This document shows positions 11,890 to 23,336 of a DNA stretch of 64,000 bases, one piece after another. Position numbers and translations under genes: made by a program. Each line of letters starts with the position of its first letter. Within the stretch, counting starts at the first letter, position 1. The DNA lies in contig JAPYMA010003028.1 of the NCBI GenBank assembly GCA_035041965.1, forward strand, positions 78,820-142,819, written 5' to 3'. The DNA is from Anisakis pegreffii. Its lineage: Eukaryota > Nematoda > Chromadorea > Rhabditida > Anisakidae. Under the pieces are notes generated by a model. It did not search any database. It had not been told where the DNA came from and worked only from the letters and a program-made list of their open reading frames with translations.

Positions 11890-14625
11890 TTTAAGGGTAT
11901 TGTAATTTGAAACTTCAGATATTCACGAACTCCACTATGGCAAACAACACCATGGGGAGGGGGAGACGGAAAGGAATCGTTGGAACAAGTAGGAGTAGTT
12001 CGGCCGATCTTTGAAATCAAATTGAATTTGCTTTTGTCGGAAAATGCGACTACGAAATTGAAAGCAGAAGGAAAATTCTACATCATAAGATATTTTCTGC
12101 TTTCTAAAACTGTTTAGCAAGCACCATTCCGTAGCAAACACGAAAATGATCGATCGATTCATGCAAAGCTCGATCGACTGGCCATATGAATTTCCGAAAC
12201 ACATTTGAATTGGAGATGCGGTTTGCATGACGACAACCATCAGCTTGCAATCCTAAAAGAACTGTTCGCATGTTTTATTCATTTCGTAAGAATTTGTTGC
12301 ACTGAATTCGTCCATCCGGTCAAATTTGATATTACATCGTCAATGAAGACAAATTAGCATGATATAATGTTATGAAACTGACAATGAAATGTTTTGATTA
12401 AGCGACAAACGATAGCTATCTCATATTTGCAAAATTAGACAAAAACATGTGCTGGTATGAGGTACGTTTCCTCAATCTATTACAGATACTGTACGAATTG
12501 ATCTTTCCTTCGTTGGACAGCTGGGAGATTAGACGGTTTGCCCGTTTTTCAGTGATCAAAAAGTGTAACGTATATGAGGACAGCAATTAATAAAACCATT
12601 TTTAAGGTTTAATGCAAGCAAAACGATACGATAATGGTTATGATGTTATTGTTAGAAATGAATTGGATGAGTAAACAAATAAAATGTAGCGAATATGATT
12701 CATGAAAAGCGTTCGAATCAACATCAATTCCGAAATGTATTATATCTGGTGTATTTGCATGATCGTAAAAATCGAACGGTTCATGCAGTAGAGTACAAAT
12801 GAGATTTATTGTGGTATGTCGGTGAAAGATTATTCGAAAATAATGATATGGATTTTATGATCGTTATAGTAATAGTATTCGTTGAATCATATTCATGTTA
12901 AAGGGTTTACTATTATGACTGATTACATTTTGTCATACTCGCCATCCGTTATGACGCAAATAAAGCATTCAATATCTCTGATTTATTAGTTGTGTATCCC
13001 GTCGAATCACTCTCATAAATCCATATTTATACAGTAATTTTGCAATATTCAAACAGCGTTAAATTTCATCGAAAAAATTTTACCGAAAAAAAACTTTTTT
13101 TCACAATGGAAATTCAGCGTCAACAAGGGAAGAAAACGCACATTTTCCGGCTGTGCAATTGCTTGAGATTGAACAATTCATTTGAATAATGAAATGCTGT
13201 GACACGACATGTTTGTATTATATTCTGGTGTTAACGATTCATGCTTATTCTCTGACGTTGACCTTTCGCAAAGTCAACGCGAAGGTTGTTTGAATTGTTG
13301 AACACCAACAACAATTCAAACAACAGTCACAATTCGTCGAATTTTCCAAAACTTTTCAATGTCAAACAATTCCAACGCATTCTGACTAATCAAATACAGC
13401 TTGCTTATAAGCATCATGAAGAATCGAACTGTCTGTCATAAGCGCGTGTTGCGCAGAAGCGAGATCGTATCGTCTCTTGTGGTGTTAGCTAACAGCTTGC
13501 ATCAGATCACTTTCATCACTTATTATCGTTTCAGGTGAGTAGCTAAAGGTTGCTTTTCGTCTATATACCCGTGTATTGCACTGAAAATTTCCGTTGAATT
13601 ACTCGTTCGTGCAAAGGAACTGATTCGAGTGGCACACAGTGTTCGCCTATTGGCTACTGACAATTCCTAGTCCCGAACTTACTTAATTCTTAGTCATAGC
13701 AAATCTTTCGAATCGCCAACTTGACCATCACTATAAAGATGCTGTACATGCCTAATATTTTAGACTTACAATTGCTCCATCTATCTAACCGTAGATCAAA
13801 TCATGCATTCTTCTATGCGGAACATCATGGCGCTTTTGAATTGAAACTTGGATATTTTAGCTTAAGGATGTTGATGATAAGTTGGTGGTAGTATACGCGG
13901 AATGTTACTGAGCGATTCAAATTAAGGAATTCTGCCGAGTTCAGTGGAATGGGCTGGCTAAATTTGATCCGTTTAGTGCCATAGGATTTCTCTTGGAATT
14001 TGTTGATGAATGCTTCATCGGTGAGATTTGAACGCAAAATCGACGAAACAAAGTAATTTGTAGTGCATTAAATCACGATAACACGGAAACATTTGACGGG
14101 CGCGTATGGCAATATTGGTGTGTCATGTCTGGGCATAAAAAGTTTCATCTGCTCTAATAAAGTAGAACTAGCTGGTGACTGGTGCGGATAATTGAGGCCA
14201 TTAAAACGACTAAGTGCAAAAGGATGAAATATTCGTTGAATGTCATCATTTGTTGATCACTTACTATCATATTCATTGAATCATTCCAGTTCTAACTGTG
14301 TTTTGTCGGCGTTTTTTGATTCGTTTATTTGCTATTATCCAAACATTATTTTGAAATCTCTGCACATACATAGATGTGGTGTTCACCAGTACATATACTC
14401 GCATTCGTTTCGCTTGTACCCACTATCCACTTTTATCTCTATCTGATAGCAGCCAGCTCACGCATAACTAAAGAATTTGCTGAACTTGTGGTTATCATCT
14501 GGTTTTGATTGCCTCTCGTTTCGATCAAATGGATTGGAACTTAAACACTGAACGAATATGTACTGATCATCAGGTCACATGTTCTAATCAGGTTGACATT
14601 GATAGTGTTTTATATTGCAGGTGAA
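11890..14625. other. Long intergenic region upstream of AP3 with probable 5'UTR exon
   Basis: No coding exon is visible. A perfect 16-bp inverted repeat lies at 13285-13324. At 13535/13536 the sequence TTTCAG|GTGAGTAG is a strong donor; together with the TTGCAG acceptor ending at about 14620, just before the AP3 ATG, it suggests a noncoding first exon ending at 13535. A weak TATA-like CTTATAAGC lies at about 13404. An AATAAA is at about 12959. The rest is AT-rich sequence without clear features. Confidence 0.45.
13285..13324. repeat. Perfect 16-bp inverted repeat (hairpin)
   Basis: Left arm GTTGTTTGAATTGTTG at 13285-13300 and right arm CAACAATTCAAACAAC at 13309-13324 are exact reverse complements with an 8-base loop. 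It lies in the AP2-AP3 intergenic region. Function unknown. Confidence 0.7.
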
Positions 14626-17600
14626 ATGGCGAAAGCAGTTGAATATCTGCTTGTTGTGCTGGCTTTATCATGCACTTCTGAAGCCTTAATAAGGTATGTC
14701 TGAATTTGAAAATTTTCACCAATGAAACTATCAGCATGGAAGTTTCATGTGATTCATGCACGGAATATGAGGAAGTTATTGACTGAAAGTGGATGTCTCA
14801 GCTAGGCGCTAGATTTTTTAAATATATCACAATTTTGATAGTTAATTCAGAAATGAACGCGTGATGTGACTGAATAAACCCAAAAACCCAATCATGGCCT
14901 GAACTTGATATGCAGTTTATTCAAACAAAATCCGTGTGTTCCCTAAATTCATAAGCTTCCGAATGCAACGGAAAAATTCATGGGATTGTAATTCTAGGGT
15001 ACCGATAATGAAACGAAATGGAACGAAAGGAATTAAAAGCAGCGAGTATAATACGAAACAATTGGCGAATTTTTTGAAAGTGAAATATGGAGTACTGGAC
15101 GCATTTTCGACAGGACAATCAGCAGAACCTTTCAGCGAGCTGCTTGCCGATTTAGGAAACAACCAATACATTGGGCCAATCACTATTGGAACACCACCAC
15201 AGAAATTCATCGTAATCTATCAGCTGACAAATAATTTTGAGTCGAACCTCTGAAATCAGTGTTGATTCACACAGATTCTTATTAACAAGCAATTTCCACG
15301 GTGTCAGATGTCAATTTGAGATGATAATAAGTTTCGAGAATCAATGAACTAGCACGTACAGCATCCAGTGCTGGTCGTTACCTAAAAGGACGTCCCGATC
15401 ATTGAATTCGTCGAAACAATCCAACTTCAGCCTCATTCTGACCCCATCTGATCTCATTCCCATTTTGCATCCATGACGGTCATGTATTTGATGAAAAGTA
15501 TAAAATATGATGAAAATAATGCTCGAGAATATACGATACGATCAGGACATGAATTCGCTTTCCAAGCTCTCCATGTCACCAAGCTAACCAAGTAGTCCCA
15601 AATTATGCGATATGAGCGTTTTCTTTGCAGGTACTCTTCGATACGGGCTCATCAAATCTATGGGTACCGTGCGCTGATTGTTCGTGGTTCGACCGGGCAT
15701 GTCAAAATCATAATCAATTTACTTGTTCACTCTCGCAGACTTGCAGAAGAACCAGTGAGCAATTCCACATTCAATATGGCTCGGGTTCGAGTTCGGGACA
15801 CATTGATAGAGACACCGTTTGTGTACGTTATTGCACTGAATAGACCGGTTTCGTTATTATTCTGGAGAGTTTCACTGAAAGAAATTAACACTTCTTCACT
15901 AGCTCTCATTGTGATCACTTCAAAATCAGCAGTTCGCATTGTGATTAGCCTCCATCTGATCTTGAAAGGACAACACAGAATGGGATTTTAGTTCAATAGT
16001 CCGAACAGTGGATATTGCACGGACGCTAACCAGGGATTTGCTTGCGTAACCAGCGAACCTGGCAACACTTTCACGGTATGCATTCTGAGGTTCTAGCACT
16101 CATTCTCTTAAAAGAATAGTTCTTCATTCAATTCTTCAGCTAATCATGAAAAATTTACGAATAATTTCTGCTTTTTAATTGAATTCAAGCAATTTATCCA
16201 ATTCAAAACAACCAATTCATCGATTGAATGTTAAAGAATGCTGGATTTGACGGTATCCTGGGTATGGCATGGGACTCAATTGCTCAAGATCACATCGCAC
16301 AACCGATGGATCAAATTTTCGAACGTCCGGAATGTGCTCAGAAGTTGTTCGCGTTCTATTTGAGTCGAGATGGTACCACAAGAAATGGTGGAGAGTTGAC
16401 GCTATGTGGCATTGATGAAAGCCGCTATACGGTTGCATTTTGTTGTTTAAATTTGTAGACTTACTTCCACTCATATCAGCTAACCTTCGTGGATTGATTG
16501 ATCTGAATGTTTCATTCAATTCGCTAAAGTGTTTTGAGGGATTCGCATTGCGATCTAACTTGTCAACATTCATCCAGGTAAAGAATTGCAGAAAAAAGTT
16601 CAATATTATATCAGCTCGTCTCATGATTGAGACTATGATTGAGGTGATAGAGTGAAACGTTACGGATGATTATTCTCCTTTCAGGGCCAGTTGTCTTGGC
16701 ACCCTCTGATCTCGGAAACCTACTGGATGATTGAAATGGATGCTGTGTATCTTGGATCACAACAGCTGGCTGGACAGTATAAGGGTGTGCTCGACACAGG
16801 CACATCGTTGATGCTTGTACCCAACGAGCAGTTTTCTATGGTATATTTCGGGTGTAAAGATTGCTTAAATTGATGTGTTATGACTCGGCGAACTCAGTTA
16901 ATTGCAAGATATTAGCTGAATTCCATGACGATTGCAGAGTGTTAGGGGGTCTGTATGGAGTTGCATGAATTTAACAGTATGTATAGAGTGTAATGAGGTT
17001 ACTACTGTATGAGTGGAGATATAGTGAAGTGTAATAGAAATGAGAGTTATCCTTGAACTTGTTCACGGGATATGAAACTCGTAAAATATCACCAAGTATT
17101 CAGTGGGATATAATGTTAGAAGATTATGCAGTTCTTGACTGCTGTATTTCAGATAATGCAATTCTTGGATGTGGAAGAATACGATGGACAATTCATTATG
17201 GACTGCTCAACAGTTAATACGTTTCCACCGCTCATCTTCTTTTTGGATGATCAGAAGTTCGAAGTGCCACCTGAGGCTTACATTGTTGAGGTAGGCAAGA
17301 AACATGTTCGATTCACGCTTACACACACTAACTCATTGGAATGATCGACTGTGATCATTGATTCGAAGCCTTTGCGTTTAAAGTGTGTCATTGTTTTGTG
17401 TGTATCGACAACTTTTATACTTTTACACGTATACTTATCATATTTTCACACAACTTTTATTAATTTTTATACAAACACTAATTCACGAGCTGAATACCTC
17501 GCTGGATGTACGTGATAAGAAGAATCGATGTTGGGGAGTACGAAATTCAAAATGAATTTTCGTGGGCATGTGTAACGAGTTTTGCTATGCTTTCAGGTCG

Positions 17601-17740
17601 ATGATGGCCAATGCATCGTAACACTGCAACCGGGCGATATCGATTTCTGGATTCTTGGTGATATTTTCATCGGACAATACTACACGGTATTTGATCACGC
17701 CAACAAGAGAATCGGACTGGCGCAAGCTGCTCAAACTTGA
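14626..17740 (+). CDS. AP3: secreted pepsin-like aspartic protease
   Basis: Eight exons: 14626-14693, 14998-15211, 15631-15822, 15992-16075, 16237-16431, 16685-16840, 17153-17290, 17597-17740; 396 residues. The signal peptide is [16 protein letters not shown]. The propeptide has [20 protein letters not shown], a motif also seen in AP11. The mature domain starts near [15 protein letters not shown]. Catalytic motifs are [12 protein letters not shown] (Asp about 98), flap [27 protein letters not shown] (Asp about 288) and WILGD. All active-site residues are intact and an active acid endopeptidase is expected. The acceptor of exon 5 (GTTAAAG) is weak compared with the usual TTTCAG. A splice acceptor (ATTGCAG) lies 5 bases before the ATG. 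A likely polyadenylation signal AATAAA follows at about 17924. Confidence 0.93.
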
Positions 17741-18910
17741 AATCAACAGATTGATGCAACCGATTCAGCAGACTACTGATAACTGCACTCAAAATGGCAC
17801 CCCAAAAGAAAAACGCATATAATCATCACTCATTTACGGTCCAGTTCTCATGAATAACGAGAATACTTTCACCCATTTATTCCGATCAGCAACACACTGA
17901 TAAGGATTCGTGTGCAATTGATAATAAAAGTTGTTTCAATTGTTCGTTCCATATTCATAGCAGCTATATGCGGACAGCAACTCGGTGATATGAGACAGTG
18001 AAATCTGACAATCTGATAAAACTGTTTATCCAGAAAGGTCGACATCATTGAGAACTTGCGATGTTAATGGAGTTATCCAAGCACCTAGTTTCTGGTGTTA
18101 GGGAAGGTGATCATTACGCGATTCATGGATTGAATTATGTGATAATCAATCTCTTATCATGGTTAACCTATTATTCGATCAGAATTGATCGCTACGAAGA
18201 TAATCTTACTATGAAAATTTGACAATGTTGAAAATTTTCTCATAGCTTATGTATGAAGCACCATCAATGATGCCTACAGACATTGTTACAGACAGCTCCT
18301 TGAATAGTTGTTCGAAGAAAATGATAGAGTTAAAATCTATCTCGTTGAATGTGGGAAAATTTTCGCCATAAACGTTAAACAATATTATGGCAGCAATGAA
18401 TTTATTGATATGCTAATTTGTATCAGTTTCGTGATTAGCAGCGACCAACATTCCACATTCTCACGTTAATGTAGATTTGCGCTCGTAAATGCTCATTATT
18501 GCTAATGTTTTTGCACATTTCACTTATCATTTCCTCATTGTTAAGCAACAGTAAAAATAATGAACGATCATCAACACAATAATCACACTGGAAGCGTTCA
18601 AGTGAAGCTGTATATAAGCGCAATGAAACATGCCAAATTCTAACAGATCATCTCAAGACGACTTCTCCTAAGTGGTCTTCGGAGAGTTAGTCACATTTTC
18701 TGTGCGCTTGTCTGATTCAACCGCAGTGTTTTGGTTAGGATATCGGATTTGTCATTTTTTGTGAAATGGCTGAGAGTTTGGATCGATAACGTTGGATTTG
18801 AACGGTTCCAAATGAATTAATAAATTTCAAATATCGCTCGTGGCAGCAACCGAATCAGATCTTGTCATCAAAACAATGCAGAAAGCTTAGATAACTGTTT
18901 TACAGGTAGA
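17741..18910. other. Intergenic region AP3-AP4 with promoter elements
   Basis: Contains the AP3 polyadenylation signal (about 17924) and the AP4 promoter. TGATAA/TTATCA (GATA-type) words occur at about 18142, 18155 and 18524; in nematodes such sites often serve intestinal expression, which is inference here. No coding sequence is seen. Confidence 0.5.
18611..18618 (+). promoter_or_regulatory. TATA box of AP4
   Basis: TATATAAG about 300 bases before the AP4 ATG. Equivalent TATA boxes precede AP5 to AP12 at broadly similar distances, which supports the call. Confidence 0.6.
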
Positions 18911-21900
18911 ATGACTTCGTCGAGAGTTCACACTGTTTGCGTTTTGTTTGCATTCGCATGCGCAATCGACGCTATATACAGGTGAGCTAATCGCTTTTGG
19001 GATTGTGACGAATTGTCACTATTGATTCCCTACAAATCTTTATCGGTAATATTACGGTCTGCAAACACCTGTTGAGGCTCGGATAACACCAAAAAAATCC
19101 ATTTGAGCCGAAGAATAAACGAACAGAGGGCAGCGCACTCGTCGTGATTGTTTCCACTGAAATTCGATTCAGATAGCCATTTGGCATGCAACCTATCACG
19201 TTGCACTGAAAGTGGTGAGATGATCGCATATCGACGTGATCGCATGCAGTGATCAAAGCAAGATTTCAGGGCGCCATTATTCAAAAAGAAGGAAACAAAG
19301 CATTTGCATAGTGATGTCTACAAAACGAAACCTATGGCCGACTATCTCGGACATAAATTTCGTAATGCCGGCGTTTTTATGGCAGCACCGCAGTTCAACT
19401 TGGCACTTACCGACTACGGCAATGTGCAATACGTTGGACCAATCACAATTGGCACACCACCGCAAGCATTCACCGTAATCATTTCCTGCTCTCAAGAACG
19501 TCATTAGGACAATTCGTGGAATTTTTAAAAATCAGAGCGAAAGTGATCAATTTAAACTCCAAATTTTGTTAACGTAAAATCTCAGTGAGTGAAAGGGCAA
19601 GAGCAAGGAATCAAAGCAAGTTTCTTGGAGTGCTACCACTACTTCCTCGTAGGTACTGTTCGATACGGGCTCATCGAATCTTTGGGTACCGTGCGCTGGA
19701 TGCTCACAAAACAATGCAGCATGTCAGAATCACAACCAGTACAACTGCTTCTCCTCACAAACCTGTCAACCAACAGATCAGGCGTTCTCGATTAAGTACG
19801 GCACCGGTTCTACGTCCGGTTACATAGATCATGATGTTGTCTGTGTACGTTACATGATGTCATTTCATCACAGTTTCAGTGCTTATTGATAGGCTCAACA
19901 ATCCGATCAATGCAAGCGTGCTTCAGAAATTTAATCTGATTATTGAAAACCTATCATGTTGGTTTCGTAATATGGACGATATTGCGGAGAAAATGCGTTC
20001 GAAGGGAATCAATTAGTAATATAGGCGGACTGAATGAATTGGTCGCATGATTGAAGGCTTTTGAATTGTTGAAATTGTTGAAACATCAGAATACTTGAAA
20101 GGGCGATATCTGAGCGATGAAATTGCTTGCCACGTCCTTTTCATTTACGTTTGAAAAGTTCAGATAAACCATATTGTCGTATCTACATTCATTCTTGGTT
20201 CTTTTTAAAAATCAGCCTAAAATTCCAGTTCGGTGGTGCTCAAAGTGGATACTGCACGAACAGCAGTCAAGGGTTCGCATGTGCAACTAAAGAGCCTGGC
20301 GATACTTTCACGGTACATTTTCGGGTTCATAAGAAATTCCACCACGAGCATCTAAGCCTTTTTTCGTTTGGTTATGATTTTGCTTCTTCCGTTCGTTCAC
20401 TGTCAACGAGTTTATGCTCCAATCGGTGCTGATGACTTTAAGAGTGCCTCTTTCGACGGCATTCTTGGTATGGCTTGGGATTCGTTGGCAGTGGACAATA
20501 TCGCACAGCCGATGGATCAAATTTTCAACAGTCCTCAATGTAACGAGAAATTATTCGCCTTCTGGTTGAACACAAACGAATCAGCACAATTCGGTGGAGA
20601 GATAACGCTCTGTGGCATCGACCAGAGCCGTTATCAGGTGAGATATTTACTAAGAGTGATTCCAAACTGAGGCATCCTCTAGTATTACTCTTTATGGAGA
20701 AATAGGTTTTTTTTTCAGTCAGTCGAAATTTGTTCAATCTATTATTAATAAGAATCAATTCTTCATTTCCTATGATCCGTTTAATCGGATTCTGTCAGTG
20801 AGAGACAGCCAAGTCAAAAATCTGTGAATATGCACATGAAAATCGATTAACACTGAGATGTCACTTGATCACTTCATCTGCAATAGTTCAACTTTCCAGG
20901 GTGAACTGACCTGGATTCCACTCAAGGAAACCAACTATTGGATGGTCCAAATGCAAGGCGTGTACATGGGCCAGCAGCAGATCGTCGGTCAGTTTGATGC
21001 TATTCTCGATAGCGGTACGTCTCTGATATTGATTCCAAACAGTCAGTTCAGTCAGGTAAATTTTTAAGTTTATAATTGACTGGTCCGACGGATTCGGACT
21101 TAGTTGATTCAATCACATACGTGATTTCGGATTGATCGTATTTAGAGTTCATTTTGAGAAGTTTTTGCTTGATGCACATATGAAATTGAAGGATTTGATA
21201 ACAGTTATTGAGTAATACTGAACCAAAGTGTTTAAAAGTAATATTACGATATCTGCGCTTCATCGCAAATGAGATATTTTAATCGACCAGAGTTCTACAG
21301 TTCAGTCTAATGAGCTATTCGTTGAATATTATAGCCATGTTGTCTATGCCAAATTACCCTAATGACTGAAATCGTTCACATAGAATCGATGAGGATACAG
21401 TCTCAATTCCAGTCCATCCCCACCGATCGAATACCATTTGAACAGTCATTTCTTTGCTTTCAGGTCATACAAGTTTTGGGCGCTACCGAAAACAACGGAC
21501 AATACTTGGTGGCTTGCTCTCAAGTCAGTTCATTGCCAGCAATTACCGTCGTCCTCGGCAATCAAAACTTCAACGTTCCTGCAAACGCCTATATAGTTCC
21601 GGTTAGTGATGAATACCCCAGTAGTCCGCCAAATACATACGATATTCATCCGCATCTTTGAGTTTTAGACCACTCGAGGCTCATAATCTCAAAACTATCA
21701 GTCGATTTTGCAATGGATACAGAATTTTGATCAGCCGAAATTAAATGATGTTGATGCGCAGAATTCAGCTTTAGTGGCTGGGAATTAAAGTCAAAAATGT
21801 AAAGGAATGTTTTGGAAATGCGCAGAAAGCTTGTTTGATTAGAAATCAAATTGTTTCAGTTCGGTAATGGACAGTGCGTCGTTAACTTGCAATCCGGCAA

Positions 21901-22009
21901 TACATCATTCTGGATTCTCGGCGATATCTTCATTGGACAATTCTACACGGTATTCGACCATGGAAACCAAAGAATTGGACTGGCACCCTCAAATACGGCG
22001 ATTAATTAA
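18911..22009 (+). CDS. AP4: secreted pepsin-like aspartic protease
   Basis: Eight exons: 18911-18981, 19270-19474, 19653-19844, 20229-20312, 20443-20637, 20900-21055, 21464-21601, 21860-22009; 396 residues. The signal peptide is [18 protein letters not shown]. The propeptide is Lys-rich, and the mature start is near [15 protein letters not shown]. Catalytic motifs are [12 protein letters not shown] (Asp about 96), flap Tyr at about 141 in [19 protein letters not shown], and LDSGTSLIL (Asp about 286). DSG in place of DTG is tolerated in active family members. WILGD is present in exon 8. Cysteine pairs CAGC, AC, C and TC in exon 3, YCT and FAC in exon 4 and LCG in exon 5 are shared across the array. 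The exon 5 acceptor is TTTAAG rather than TTTCAG. An acceptor (TTACAG) lies 5 bases before the ATG, and AATAAA follows at about 22089. Confidence 0.93.
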
Positions 22010-23336
22010 AACGTTTCATTGGATCGTTCGAAATGATCGTCGATTGAGTTCATCACTGTTGTGATGACAGTTATGTATTGCAACTGTGAATAAAGCTCAC
22101 TTGCTCTCTACTCTTTCGTTTCACCATGAAATACATCAAACACTGGTATTACTCGACTCATTTAAAGAAATAATAATTCAGACTAATCGAGAAGGTTTTG
22201 TCAAAAAACTGGAGATATGCAATGCTCTAACCTGATTGGGCAGCTCTGAGGTTCCACAATCAGCACCAGGCTGAACGGAGGCATTCACATGTTCAAGGAA
22301 GCCGGGGAGTCTCAATTAAATGCGGAAGTCTCAAAATCCTGCGCAACATTTTTTGAACTATCTAAATGGGATACAGATTTGAGACTGGAAGTCCTTCGAT
22401 AGAGAATTATTGATTCAGTATTCCACATTTGATTCAAAACGAGATCAAATTTAAACGATTGCCATAGGCCATGTGATGCATTTGAACTGTGGAAGATCAG
22501 CGCTGCAATTTTGTGAGTTCACGCACATGGTTTAGGCCGTCATGCTTCAGTTACAATCGCGTTCATGGTTGATTCTAATGGTGGCAATATATCAGATTAA
22601 AACATCGTGAGAGATCTCCAATTCGGCGACTTGATAGGCGCAAATCTTCACTGGCGAAAGTTGCCTGCCCGCTCATTTCTTCACGGAAAATTTAGAATTC
22701 CATTCAAGAGCATGATCCTACTGTCAGCTGCAGCACAAACGAAGACGAGATGGTGTTATTTCATCAAAAATAACTATTCGTTGGTTGTTATTAGAATGTT
22801 CGATTTGAATACAATAGAATGTCTCATTGCATTGTTCAAATGAATAGAGGAATTCAAGAACATGCGAAATCATTCGAATGCTGGACCAATTGTTGAAGAC
22901 GAGCAATTCCATGCCGAACAAACAACTTTTATCGTAACCATTGTCATTACGGAGTTTGTGAAGCTGTCGCCTCAAAAGATTGACGCTTACGAATGCGAGA
23001 ATCTGAATTATTCATCACATTAAATTTCTTTTCCTGAAAAGATTTTCCCAAACTACACGTTAACAACCGACCAAACAATGGAAATATGACAATGCAATCA
23101 TCATGAAACCCACTCAAATCACGCTATATATAAGCACCCGTCAAATCGCCGAATTATCACTGATCAAATGCGATGCCAACTGCTTCACGTGGCCTATCGC
23201 CGTTCAACCATTTCCCCCTTTTAGGATAAATCCACCTTTAAACATTCTCGAGAACAATTTCCAAAGCTTATAATTTAAATTCTGAACATCACATATCGGG
23301 ATCCAGTTGAGACTCAACCTTTGGTGATAATTTCAG
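22010..23336. other. Intergenic/promoter module upstream of AP5
   Basis: No gene. From about 22160 the sequence is repeated, with varying identity, upstream of AP6 (27245-28375), AP7 (about 31690-32344) and AP8 (35950-36715). The segment 22615-23000 is nearly identical to 36000-36400, and 23040-23336 is nearly identical to the AP6 and AP8 equivalents. The module ends in the TATA box and 5' leader of AP5. Confidence 0.6.
23105..23134 (+). promoter_or_regulatory. AP5 core promoter: conserved block plus TATA box
   Basis: The block GAAACCCACTCAAATCACG (23105-23123) is followed directly by TATATATAAG (23125-23134). The same arrangement recurs before AP6, AP7 and AP8. AP9 has a diverged version with TATAAAA. 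Confidence 0.65.

Noticed and set aside
22724..22975. 83-residue minus-strand frame repeated at 36103-36354
   Set aside because: Conservation is at DNA level from the duplicated promoter cassette; the copies before AP6 and AP7 do not keep the frame, so not a gene.
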